Assembly (NCBI RefSeq): GCF_014837295.1
Contig: NZ_JACYHB010000005.1
Coordinates: 1-64,000, forward strand
Source of the DNA: Cellulosimicrobium arenosum
Lineage (GTDB): Bacteria; Actinomycetota; Actinomycetes; Actinomycetales; Cellulomonadaceae
Direction of reading: 5' to 3'
DNA: 64,000 bases
In this document: positions 26,607 through 33,672 of the stretch, piece by piece
Layout: each line of letters starts with the position of its first letter
Position numbering within the stretch: position 1 is the stretch's first letter
Translations under genes and position numbers: made by a program
The notes under the pieces: generated by a model
Seen by the model: the letters and a program-made list of their open reading frames with translations, nothing else
Told to the model about the DNA's origin: nothing
The model's database searches: none

Positions 26607-27812
26607 ATGAAGGTTGTGGTGGTGGGCGCCGGCATCGTCGGGCTCGCGACGGCCGCGCGGCTCGCGGCCCGCGGCGACGAGGTCGTGGTCGTCGAGAAGG
26701 AGGACGACGTCGCCCGGCACCAGACGGGCCGCAACTCCGGGGTCATCCATTCCGGTCTCTACTACCGCCCGGGCAGCCTCAAGGCGCGGCTCGGGCGAGC
26801 GGGCGCGGAGTCGATGAGCTTGTTCGCCCGCGAGCACGGCGTCGCCGTCGAGACGTGCGGCAAGCTCGTCGTGGCGGTGGACGAGGGCGAGCGGGCGCGG
26901 CTGGACGTCCTCGCCGAGCGCGCGGTCGCCAACGGCGTGCCGGCGCGGCGCGTCTCCACCGCCGAGGCACGCGAGCACGAGCCCGAGGTGTCGTGCGTCG
27001 CCGCGCTGCGGGTCGAGTCGACGGGGATCGTCGACTATCGCGGCGTGTGCGGGGTCCTGGCCGACCAGGTGCGCGCGGCCGGGGGCCGGCTGCGCACCGG
27101 GACACGCGTCATGGGCGTGACCCACGACACCACGGGCCTGCGCGTCCAGGTCACAGGTCGCGACGGGGACGAGATGGTGCGCGCCGACGCCATGGTCGCG
27201 TGCGCGGGTCTGTACGCCGACCGCCTCGCCCGGACGTGCGGCGTCCGGGTCGACGCCCGCATCGTCCCGTTCCGCGGCGAGTACTTCGAGCTCACGCCCG
27301 ACGCGGCGGAGCGTGTCCATGGCCTGATCTACCCGGTCCCCGACCCCCGGTTCCCGTTCCTCGGTGTCCACCTGACGCGGATGGTCCACGGCGGCGTGCA
27401 CGCCGGACCGAACGCGGTGCTCGCACTCGCCCGGGAGGGCTACACCTGGCGCGACGTGTCGCTGCGTGACCTGCGCGACGAGCTGTCGTGGCCCGGTCTG
27501 TGGCGTCTCGGCGCGCGCAACCTCGTCCCCGGCGCGAGAGAGGTGGCCCGTTCGGCGTCGCGGCGGCTCTTCGCGGCGTCGCTCGCCCGGCTCGTCCCGG
27601 GGATCGGTCCCGAGGACCTCGTCCCGGCGCCGGCCGGCGTGCGGGCCCAGGCGCTCGCGCGCGACGGCTCGCTCGTCGACGACTTCCTGATCGCGCGCGG
27701 TCCGCGCCAGGTGCACGTGATCAACGCGCCCTCCCCCGCGGCGACGGCGTCGCTGGAGATCGCGCGCCACCTCGTCGACGAGCTCGACCGTGGCCTCGTC
27801 CGCGGTGCCTGA
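26607..27812 (+). CDS. lhgO: L-2-hydroxyglutarate oxidase
   Basis: An FAD-dependent oxidase of the DAO superfamily that converts L-2-hydroxyglutarate to 2-oxoglutarate. The 401-aa protein opens with the dinucleotide fold V-V-V-G-A-G-I-V-G-L-A-T-A and the LhgO-specific H-Q-T-G-R-N-S-G-V-I-H-S-G-L-Y-Y-x-P-G-S-L-K block at about residues 42-62. Later come V-P-F-R-G-E-Y and the C-terminal substrate-loop region with H-V-x-N-A-P-S-P-A-A-T-A-S. The ATG at 26607 has GAGGAG 8 nt upstream. It overlaps or abuts the PAP2 gene and the PqqD-like gene follows closely, so all three may share a transcript. Confidence 0.93.
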   Translation: MKVVVVGAGIVGLATAARLAARGDEVVVVEKEDDVARHQTGRNSGVIHSGLYYRPGSLKARLGRAGAESMSLFAREHGVAVETCGKLVVAVDEGERARLDVLAERAVANGVPARRVSTAEAREHEPEVSCVAALRVESTGIVDYRGVCGVLADQVRAAGGRLRTGTRVMGVTHDTTGLRVQVTGRDGDEMVRADAMVACAGLYADRLARTCGVRVDARIVPFRGEYFELTPDAAERVHGLIYPVPDPRFPFLGVHLTRMVHGGVHAGPNAVLALAREGYTWRDVSLRDLRDELSWPGLWRLGARNLVPGAREVARSASRRLFAASLARLVPGIGPEDLVPAPAGVRAQALARDGSLVDDFLIARGPRQVHVINAPSPAATASLEIARHLVDELDRGLVRGA

Positions 27813-28464
27813 CGTGAGGACCGCGACGGCGCGGCGCACCCGTGTCCCGTGGGACCTCGTCGGCGTCGGCGTGTTCGCCCTCGGGTTCGTCGTCCTGTAC
27901 CTCGTCGCCGTGCGGACGTACGTCGGCCAAGAGGTCGACGTCGCAGGGTTCGCCTCGTTCCAGGGCTTCCCGTACGGGGTGCAGCTCGTCGCGGCGCTCG
28001 TGCGTGCGGTGCTGCCGGCGGTGCTCGTCCTGCTGTGCGTCGTCCTCGGCGTGGTGGCCCTGGTCCGACGCCGGTGGCTGGCCGTCACGCTCGCGACCGG
28101 GCTCGTCCTCGTCGCGGTGCCGCTCTCCGGCTGGCTGCGGGACGTCGCCCTGACCCGGCCGTTCCTCGGTGACCTCGGGTACACGCACAACACCTTGCCC
28201 TCGGGCCACGTGACCGCGGCCGCGGCCCTCTCCGTGGCCGCGGTGCTGCTGTGGCCGTGGGCGACGCGTCCGGCGGCGCTCACCGCCGGGGCGTTGATCA
28301 CCATGGCGTGCGTCGCATCCGTGATCGGGCATGCCCATCGACCCAGCGACGTCGTCGCCTCGGTCCTGCTCGTCGGTGCCCTGGGCGGCACCGCCGCGGC
28401 GGTGCTGCGCCGGCGGGAGGACCGTTTTCATCCTCGCCCGGCACGGGACGCGCCGGTAGCCTGA
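27790..28464 (+). CDS. PAP2 family phosphatase, membrane-bound
   Basis: A 224-aa membrane protein with about five or six hydrophobic segments. The PAP2 core is recognisable: R-x-F-L...N-T-L-P-S-G-H at about residues 133-145 and a last motif ending in H-R-P-S-D. In that last motif the Arg of the canonical S-R-x5-H-x3-D is not present (A-S occupies the place), so catalysis may be altered. Family members dephosphorylate lipid phosphates such as undecaprenyl or phosphatidyl phosphates. The GTG at 27790 overlaps lhgO by 23 nt; a GTG at 27814 directly after the lhgO stop is an alternative start. Confidence 0.78.
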   Translation: MASSAVPDVRTATARRTRVPWDLVGVGVFALGFVVLYLVAVRTYVGQEVDVAGFASFQGFPYGVQLVAALVRAVLPAVLVLLCVVLGVVALVRRRWLAVTLATGLVLVAVPLSGWLRDVALTRPFLGDLGYTHNTLPSGHVTAAAALSVAAVLLWPWATRPAALTAGALITMACVASVIGHAHRPSDVVASVLLVGALGGTAAAVLRRREDRFHPRPARDAPVA

Positions 28465-28497
28465 ACCGGCCGGACGGCCCGGCGGACGGAGGACGAG

Positions 28498-28749
28498 ATG
28501 CAGATCCGCACCGACGGTGTGACCTGGCAGGAGATCGACGGCGAGCTGGTCCTGCTGGACCTCGAGCGTTCCGTCTACCTGACGACCAACGCCAGCGGCG
28601 CGCTGCTGACCAAGCTGCTCGTCGAGGACCGCAGTCTCGACGACCTCGCCGACGCCCTCGTCGCCCAGTTCGAGATCCAGCGTGACGACGCGCTGCGTGA
28701 CGCGCAGGCGTTCGTGGACGAGCTCGTCGAGCACCAGCTGCTCCGCTGA
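28498..28749 (+). CDS. PqqD-like RiPP recognition element (lasso B1 protein)
   Basis: An 83-aa protein with the PqqD/RRE winged-helix pattern: an opening strand V-x-W-x-E-I-D-G-E-L-V-L-L-D-L-E-R-S-V-Y-x-L-T (first residues near 9), T-N-A-S-G-A-L-L, then helices with D-D-L-A-D-A-L. In lasso-peptide systems this stand-alone B1 protein binds the leader and brings it to the protease (family knowledge). The ATG follows GGAGG by 5 nt. It is convergent with the B2 protease gene (7-nt gap) and lies on the opposite strand from the rest of the peptide genes, 33 nt after the PAP2 gene. Confidence 0.9.
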   Translation: MQIRTDGVTWQEIDGELVLLDLERSVYLTTNASGALLTKLLVEDRSLDDLADALVAQFEIQRDDALRDAQAFVDELVEHQLLR

Positions 28750-28756
28750 CTCCGGC

Positions 28757-29254
28757 TCAGGAGACTCCGGCGGGCAACCGCTCGAATCCGACGGGCGGGC
28801 GCGCCAGGACGTGGAAGTCGTCGATCGTCCACCCCTCGACCTCGATCCACGCGTGCGCGGCGACGGCGCCGCCCCGCTTCGCGACGCCGAGGACCAGCCG
28901 AGGCGCCCGCCGGCGCAGGACGTGGCCGACGAGGAGCGACTGCCGCAAGCACGTCCCGTCGACCCCGGGGACGGACAGCACCCGGCGCGCGTCCTCGACG
29001 CCGACCCGCTCGCGAACGCTCAGCTCGAGCGGCGCCGGACGATCGGTGGCCGGTGTCGCCGACGACGCGGGCGTCGGTGGCGCGTCGGCCAGCGGCACGC
29101 CTGCCCACCCCGAGACGCGTGGCAGACGCGCCGTCCGGACGCCGATCTCGATCGCGACGACGAGCCCCGCCGTCCGGACGAGGCCCGGCCACCGGGAGAG
29201 CGGCACTCGTCGTGCCCCGCGCGCCAGCCGACGCAGCGTCGTCACGGCGCTCAT
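28757..29254 (-). CDS. lasso peptide leader protease (B2, transglutaminase-like)
   Basis: A 165-aa protein of the lasso-peptide biosynthesis B2 family, a transglutaminase-fold cysteine protease that removes the leader. The catalytic Cys lies in G-T-C-L-R-Q-S-L (C102) and the His in A-H-A-W-I-E-V-E (H134), with a following Asp pair (W-T-I-D-D) as third-residue candidates. It is a split form lacking the RRE, which is supplied by the gene at 28498. The ATG at 29252-29254 overlaps the stop of the cyclase gene (ATGA, 4 nt), showing that it is the last gene of the minus-strand peptide operon. Confidence 0.92.
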   Translation of the reverse strand: MSAVTTLRRLARGARRVPLSRWPGLVRTAGLVVAIEIGVRTARLPRVSGWAGVPLADAPPTPASSATPATDRPAPLELSVRERVGVEDARRVLSVPGVDGTCLRQSLLVGHVLRRRAPRLVLGVAKRGGAVAAHAWIEVEGWTIDDFHVLARPPVGFERLPAGVS

Positions 29255-30420
29255 GCCGTGGTCCGGGTGGTCCGTGGGGCGGTCGCGAGCCACGCCGCAT
29301 GGACGAGGAACTGGGCAGAGGGCAGCGCATCTCCCAACCACTCGCGCCGCAGGCGCTCGACGTCGACGAGCTCGGGGTCCACACCGCTACCGTCCCACGA
29401 GGCGGCGAAGTCGCGCTCGCGGTCGCCCCAGCGGGAGGAGTTGAAGCGCGCCTTGGTCGAGCGTGCCAGGACATCGTCGGGCAGCAGGTCGGCGCCGAGG
29501 CGGCGGAACGTGTCCGTCCGACCACGGAACCCCCGTGCGCCGCCGTCCGCCGCGAGCGCCGCCACGAACGACTCGTCCGCGAGGGGGTGGCTGAGCGTCA
29601 CGCCCTGCTCCGCGGCGCCTGCGACGATGTTGTGCAGCGCGATGACCGAGCCGCGGCGCTCCATGAGCGCGCGCTTGGCCGCGTCCCAACGCAACGGCCC
29701 GCGCGCCTCGACCGACTCGCGGACGAGGGCCCGGAGCGCTCGCGGCCGGAGCCAGGGCGCCGCGTCGTGCAGACCGTCCCCGTGCAGGAGGCGCCACCGT
29801 GCGAGGGTCGACGGCTCGAGCGCCCCGATCGCGGCCCGCACGAGTGCGCGCGACGGCCGCCGGCGGGAGGAAGCGAGGAGGTGCAGGGGCGTCCCGCGCA
29901 CCGGGGCCAGCACGCCGTCACCGGCCTCGCCCGTGAGCACGTACACGCCGTGGCCGAGCCCGTCGAACAGCATCGGCTGGCTCTGCACCGCGGCGGGCCA
30001 CACGAGGCCCCGCCGTGCGAGGGATCCCACCGAGACGTCGCCCAGGAGACTTCGCTCGGCACGAACCTCGATCACGATGCGCTCCGTCAGGCGGAGATGC
30101 CCGAGGACGCGGGCCTGCCACTCGCTCTCGTCGGCCTCGGGCATCCCCGGGTACACCGCCGTGACCGGGACGGGAAGCGGAAGACCCTCCCTGCGTGCGA
30201 CCGCGGTCGCGACCGCGAGGACGAGGGAGGAGTCGCGCCCCCCGGAGAACAGCACGCGGCAGGAACCGGTACGGAGCGCGGGGAGAACGGAACGCTCGAG
30301 CGCGGCGCGCGCGGAGCCGACGACGGTCGCCCGCAGCGCGTGCTCGGACGTGCCGACAGGAGCAGAGAGCGCGACCTCGAACGGAGTGAGCCGCCGGAAC
30401 GGGTCGGGACGGTCGTCCAC
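29251..30420 (-). CDS. asparagine synthetase-like lasso cyclase, copy 1
   Basis: A 389-aa asparagine-synthetase-type ATP pyrophosphatase. The ATP loop S-G-G-R-D-S-S is at residues 59-65 and the C-terminal synthetase lobe follows (H-P-L-A-D-E-S-F, then R-S-T-K-A-R-F-N-S-S-R-W-G). The N-terminal glutaminase domain of true AsnB is reduced to ~55 unrelated residues, as in lasso C proteins, which adenylate an Asp or Glu side chain of the core and close the macrolactam on the N-terminus. GTG start 30418-30420 follows GAGG by 7 nt. It lies downstream of precursor 1 across a hairpin and overlaps B2. It is a diverged paralogue of the gene at 30786. Confidence 0.92.
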   Translation of the reverse strand: MDDRPDPFRRLTPFEVALSAPVGTSEHALRATVVGSARAALERSVLPALRTGSCRVLFSGGRDSSLVLAVATAVARREGLPLPVPVTAVYPGMPEADESEWQARVLGHLRLTERIVIEVRAERSLLGDVSVGSLARRGLVWPAAVQSQPMLFDGLGHGVYVLTGEAGDGVLAPVRGTPLHLLASSRRRPSRALVRAAIGALEPSTLARWRLLHGDGLHDAAPWLRPRALRALVRESVEARGPLRWDAAKRALMERRGSVIALHNIVAGAAEQGVTLSHPLADESFVAALAADGGARGFRGRTDTFRRLGADLLPDDVLARSTKARFNSSRWGDRERDFAASWDGSGVDPELVDVERLRREWLGDALPSAQFLVHAAWLATAPRTTRTTA

Positions 30421-30443
30421 AGGTCAACCTCGAGATCGGGTGC

Positions 30444-30480
30444 TGCTGCGCGACGCCGTGCCAGACGGCGCCGCGCAGCA
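30444..30480 (-). promoter_or_regulatory. attenuator-type hairpin between precursor 1 and cyclase 1
   Basis: Arms 30444-30458 and 30466-30480 pair over 15 positions with one mismatch and a 7-nt loop, just after the precursor 1 stop. Hairpins here in lasso operons are thought to raise the precursor-to-enzyme ratio. Confidence 0.65.
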
Positions 30481-30487
30481 CAGGTGG

Positions 30488-30646
30488 TCAGCTCAGGTCA
30501 CTGCCGTCGTCGTCGCCGGAGCCGGGGAGCGGGATCTTGTGCCCGTAGAAGTACGCCTCGTCCTGGTACTCGCGCCAGGTGTCCCACCCGAGCGTCAGTC
30601 CGCGCACGGAGCCGACACGCGAGATCTTGGGTGCCTCGTAAGCCAT
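30488..30646 (-). CDS. lasso-type RiPP precursor 1, 52 aa
   Basis: Found by reading the gap between the two cyclase genes. The ATG at 30644-30646 follows AGGAGG by 5 nt, an excellent ribosome binding site. The first 20 residues fit the lasso leader pattern Y-x-x-P-x-I-x-x-V-G-x-V-x-G-L-T-L-G. With Thr at the -2 position the core would begin GWDTWREYQD, giving Glu at core position 7 as ring acceptor; if cleavage is one residue later, Asp falls at position 9. The core is long (32-33 residues) with an acidic Gly/Asp tail and ends in Asp-Leu-Ser. A C-terminal Ser is the site used by lasso-peptide kinases. Confidence 0.88.
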   Translation of the reverse strand: MAYEAPKISRVGSVRGLTLGWDTWREYQDEAYFYGHKIPLPGSGDDDGSDLS

Positions 30647-30784
30647 CGTTTCCTCCTCTCACGATGTCGTGCTCGTCATCACGGTCGGTGACCGGACGGC
30701 CTTTCACCTCGCCGCAGGCGATCGTTTCCAGCAATCGTGAGCGTAGGCCCGATCGTTTGCGGCGAGAACCTTTCCGGGGTGTAT

Positions 30785-30791
30785 TTCACCC
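30785..30791 (-). promoter_or_regulatory. GGGTGAA motif upstream of precursor 1
   Basis: GGGTGAA on the minus strand, inside the palindrome TCACCCGGGTGA, 140 nt upstream of the precursor 1 start and at the stop of cyclase 2. Two direct copies of CGATCGTTT (near 30718 and 30750) lie between it and the gene. Confidence 0.45.
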
Positions 30792-31955
30792 GGGTGACCG
30801 GCTGGCCCCTCCCGAGCCGATCCAGGCCGCGTGCAGCAGCAGCTCTGCGGCCGCGGGAGGTGCGGTCGTCGCCCAGGATGCGCGCAGCACGTCGTGGTCG
30901 ACGAGGTCCCGGTCGATGCCCGACCCGTCCCAGCTCCGTGCGAACGCCCGTTCCTCGGGCCCCCACCGCGTCGCGTTGAACCAGGCCTTGGACGTGCGTG
31001 CGAGGACCGCGTCGGGAAGCAGGTCCGCGGCGAGGCGACGCATCACGTCCGTGCGACCGGCGAAGCCCCAGGCGCCGCCGTCCACGGCGAGCGCCCCGAC
31101 GAACCGTGGGTCGACCAGCGGGTGGACGTAGCGGACGTCGTGCTCGCGCGCGACGACCGACAGGTTGTTCAGGACGACGTGCGTCGCCCGCGAGCCGAGC
31201 AGACCGTGCACGGCACGGTCCCAGCGCAACGGCGACGTGTCGTCGGCGGCGAGCCGCGACGCTGCCTCGCTCGCGGCGTCCTGGCGCAACCACTCGGGCA
31301 GGGCGTCGCGGTACCGGCCACGGGGGAGCGTGCGGACCGGCCGGAGGGCGCCCGCGACCTCGCGGAGCAGACGTCGGGTCGGCAGGGCAGGTGTCGCGAG
31401 GCGACGCCGCAGGAGGTACAGGGGCGTGCCGCGACGCCGGTTGAGGACGTCGTCGCCGCCTTCGCCGGTCAGCAGGTACCCTCCCGTGGCCTGGGCGAGC
31501 CGCACACCGTCGACCTGGGCCACGGCGGGGAACACGAGACCACGACTCGCGAGGCCGGCACGTGCGGCCTCTCCGAGCAGGCGCATCTCGTCCGTCACCC
31601 GCACGACGACGCGCTCGCGAAGACCGAGGTGGGCCAGCACGAGCTCCTGCCACTCCGTCTCATCAGCCCCCGCGACCCCAGGGAATGTCAGGGTGAGGGG
31701 CACGGGGAGCGGGAGGCCGTCGCGCCGGGCGACGTGGGCGGCGACCGCCAGCACCAGCGACGAGTCCCGCCCGCCCGAGAAACCGACGAACGTCGGCGCC
31801 GCTGCGAGCGACTCGCGGACGACCGCCTCGAGAACGGCGCGCGCCCCTCCGGTACGGGGTATCTGAGGGGCGCGCGTGCGTCCGAAGACCCACCCGCTCG
31901 CGATCTCGAGATCGTCGACACGGAGGAGGTCAGGATGATGACCCGGAAGGGTCAC
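30786..31955 (-). CDS. asparagine synthetase-like lasso cyclase, copy 2
   Basis: The second ATP-pyrophosphatase cyclase is also 389 aa. S-G-G-R-D-S-S is at residues 60-66; the C-terminal lobe carries H-P-L-V-D-P-R-F and R-T-S-K-A-W-F-N-A-T-R-W-G, aligning with copy 1 throughout its length. The frame stays open upstream across the whole precursor 2 gene, but the GTG at 31953-31955, two nt after the precursor 2 stop, gives a product of exactly the same length as copy 1 and is preferred. No separate ribosome binding site is seen, so translation is probably coupled to precursor 2. Its partner peptide lacks the usual acidic ring acceptor. Confidence 0.9.
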   Translation of the reverse strand: MTLPGHHPDLLRVDDLEIASGWVFGRTRAPQIPRTGGARAVLEAVVRESLAAAPTFVGFSGGRDSSLVLAVAAHVARRDGLPLPVPLTLTFPGVAGADETEWQELVLAHLGLRERVVVRVTDEMRLLGEAARAGLASRGLVFPAVAQVDGVRLAQATGGYLLTGEGGDDVLNRRRGTPLYLLRRRLATPALPTRRLLREVAGALRPVRTLPRGRYRDALPEWLRQDAASEAASRLAADDTSPLRWDRAVHGLLGSRATHVVLNNLSVVAREHDVRYVHPLVDPRFVGALAVDGGAWGFAGRTDVMRRLAADLLPDAVLARTSKAWFNATRWGPEERAFARSWDGSGIDRDLVDHDVLRASWATTAPPAAAELLLHAAWIGSGGASRSPG

Positions 31956-31957
31956 TT

Positions 31958-32140
31958 CTAGGACAGCGGGTCGCCGGGTCCGCAGCCGGGCTTCCAGTCG
32001 CCGCTCCCGTCTGCCAGGCCAGGCAGCTGGTTGGGCAGGGTGTTGTCGGCGCCGTGCCCGTACTTGCAGTTCTGCGGGTAGCCGAGGGTCAGGCCCTGGA
32101 CCGTTCCCACGGAGGTGATCGAGGGCGGTGAGTACATCAT
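31958..32140 (-). CDS. lasso-type RiPP precursor 2, 60 aa, non-canonical core
   Basis: The first 20 residues align without gaps to precursor 1 and keep the Y-x-x-P-x-I-x-x-V-G-x-V-x-G-L-T-L-G leader motif, so the same RRE and protease should process it. The core begins (G)YPQNCKYGHGAD and is Gly/Pro/Asn-rich, with two Cys (core positions 6 and 34, counting Gly as 1). No Asp or Glu lies at core positions 7-9; the first acidic residue is Asp13. It ends in Asp-Pro-Leu-Ser. Two consecutive ATGs are possible starts. GAAAGG lies about 10 nt upstream of the first. The product may have an unusual ring or a disulfide; this is inference. Confidence 0.85.
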   Translation of the reverse strand: MMYSPPSITSVGTVQGLTLGYPQNCKYGHGADNTLPNQLPGLADGSGDWKPGCGPGDPLS

Positions 32141-32256
32141 GAGCCACCGACCTTTCTATCGGGTCGCCCGGAGGCGAGGGATCCGTCGCACGCGGCTGCG
32201 CCCGACCTCGATGAGAATACCGGCGCCGAGGGCGTGACCCGGGGGCCCGTGCAACA

Positions 32257-32285
32257 TTCCACCCGCAGCGGTGGAAAGTTCACCC
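32257..32285 (-). promoter_or_regulatory. GGGTGAA motif and variant upstream of precursor 2
   Basis: TTCACCC at 32279-32285 and a one-base-longer variant TTCCACCC at 32257-32264 share CACCCG spaced by 21 nt, about 120-145 nt upstream of precursor 2. Confidence 0.5.
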
Positions 32286-32309
32286 GAACGGGCTGGACGG
32301 CCGTCCAGG

Positions 32310-33467
32310 TCAGCTCGACCGAGAAGTTTCCGTGACCGAGCGGAAGTAGTCCCGCCTCGCCTGCCCGTCCGGCACGTCGACCTGCAGCGGGCGACGCTCG
32401 TCCAGCCCTGCGTCGTGCTGACGGCCTGCACGCCGCGCGGCGAGGTGGTGGCGGGCGAGGACTCCCGCGCTGTCGAGCACCCCGCGGCGTGCCGCGGAGT
32501 ACTCGTTGCCGCCGAGCGCCGGGTCTCCGGGAAGCCCGGGGAAGGGCCGACGGGCGTCGCGCAACCCGGTCAGCCGGACCCAGGCGGGAGCCGGACCGCG
32601 CGGTACCCGGTCCGACGGGAGTCCGAGCACCCGGTGCACGCGCGCGAGGACCGACCGGACGCCGAGCCAGGTCCCCGCCGCGCGCGAGCGACGTTCGAGC
32701 TCGGCGACGTCGACCTGGCCGTGCTCGAGCGCGAAGCGGACGTCCGCGAGCCACATGAGCCGGTTGGCGCCGGCCTGCGCCGCGTGGAAGGCGAGGTGGA
32801 GCACCGTGTCGACGGGATCGAGCGTGGGCACCGCGCGTCCTCCCACCTCGACGTGGCGGCGCCGTCCGAGCATGGCGTCGATGTCGAGGGGGAACGCGCG
32901 CCGCAGCTCCGCCGGGACGGCGACGTGCCAGTGCAGGTCGAGCGGTGTCCCGGCGGGGGTCAGCATCGCGAGCTCCGCGCGGCCGGTGCGCCGGATCTCC
33001 GGCCAGTTCCGGTCGAGCAGACGGACCCCGCGCTCCTGCAGCGCCGCCACCGCGTCCTCGAACCGGTGCGGCGCGACCACGAGGTCGACGTCGTAGTACT
33101 CGCGCATGTTCACGACGGGCCAGATCGCTCCGGCGAGCACCGGACCCTTCACGACGACCCACGGGACCGCGGCCGCGTCCAGGACCGCGCCCGCACCGGC
33201 CACGTCCGCGAGCGCCCGCAGGTGCCGCATGAGCTGGTCGTGCTTGGCCTGCTCGAGGGCTGCGCGCCAGCCTGCCGGCTCGTCCGGCCACGCGCGCGTC
33301 ACGCGCTCGACGGCAGGCGTCACGCGGTGCAGCCGGCCGGCTGCGACCACGTCCTCGGGCGAGGTGCCGCGCAGCCCCGGCGGGCACGACGTCCCGGCGT
33401 CCTCGCGGACGGCGTCGATCAGCAGCCGGGCGAGCGGTCGCAGCGTCGTGTCGTCCTGCGCCGTCAC
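32310..33467 (-). CDS. nucleotidyltransferase family protein (lasso tailoring N protein)
   Basis: A 385-aa protein of the NTP_transf_5/NTase family: V-V-V-K-G-P-V-L-A followed by the metal-binding M-R-E-Y-Y-D-V-D-L-V-V at about residues 110-120, then a conserved P-L-D-L-H-W-H strand and a helical half. Homologues accompany an HPr-kinase-like gene in paeninodin/pseudomycoidin-type lasso clusters, where they modify the phosphorylated peptide (family knowledge). The GTG start at 33465-33467 follows GGGGAGG by 10 nt. It is first on the minus-strand side of the cluster, 169 nt upstream of precursor 2 and divergent from the ABC exporter. Confidence 0.85.
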   Translation of the reverse strand: MTAQDDTTLRPLARLLIDAVREDAGTSCPPGLRGTSPEDVVAAGRLHRVTPAVERVTRAWPDEPAGWRAALEQAKHDQLMRHLRALADVAGAGAVLDAAAVPWVVVKGPVLAGAIWPVVNMREYYDVDLVVAPHRFEDAVAALQERGVRLLDRNWPEIRRTGRAELAMLTPAGTPLDLHWHVAVPAELRRAFPLDIDAMLGRRRHVEVGGRAVPTLDPVDTVLHLAFHAAQAGANRLMWLADVRFALEHGQVDVAELERRSRAAGTWLGVRSVLARVHRVLGLPSDRVPRGPAPAWVRLTGLRDARRPFPGLPGDPALGGNEYSAARRGVLDSAGVLARHHLAARRAGRQHDAGLDERRPLQVDVPDGQARRDYFRSVTETSRSS

Positions 33468-33582
33468 CGCCGTCCTGCCTCCCCTCGGTCGACCGCCGTG
33501 CGTCAGGTCGTCGTTCCGTCGCGCACCGGCCGCGAGCGACAGTACCGCGCGACGTCGGCGGTGCGGTGCCCCGTGGCGAGGT

Positions 33583-33589
33583 TTCACCC
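33583..33589 (-). promoter_or_regulatory. GGGTGAA motif in divergent nucleotidyltransferase/ABC promoter
   Basis: TTTCACCCG at 33582-33590 is a single copy in the 205-bp space between the nucleotidyltransferase and exporter genes. Confidence 0.45.
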
Positions 33590-33672
33590 GACGCAGCGCT
33601 CCTGCGTGTGGTCGGGCGCTGAGACACTGGCGAAGCGGTCGGCAGGACCGTGCGACGCGAGGAGGATCTGCC

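Noticed and set aside
28757-30420. Lanthipeptide or thiopeptide interpretation of the peptide cluster
   Set aside because: No LanB/LanM/LanC or YcaO gene is present, while the leader motif, RRE, transglutaminase-like protease and AsnB-like proteins all match the lasso set.
31956-32147. Extension of cyclase 2 upstream through precursor 2
   Set aside because: The extension overlaps a leader-bearing precursor in another frame, is Arg-rich, and makes the two cyclases unequal in length. The GTG at 31955 gives identical lengths.
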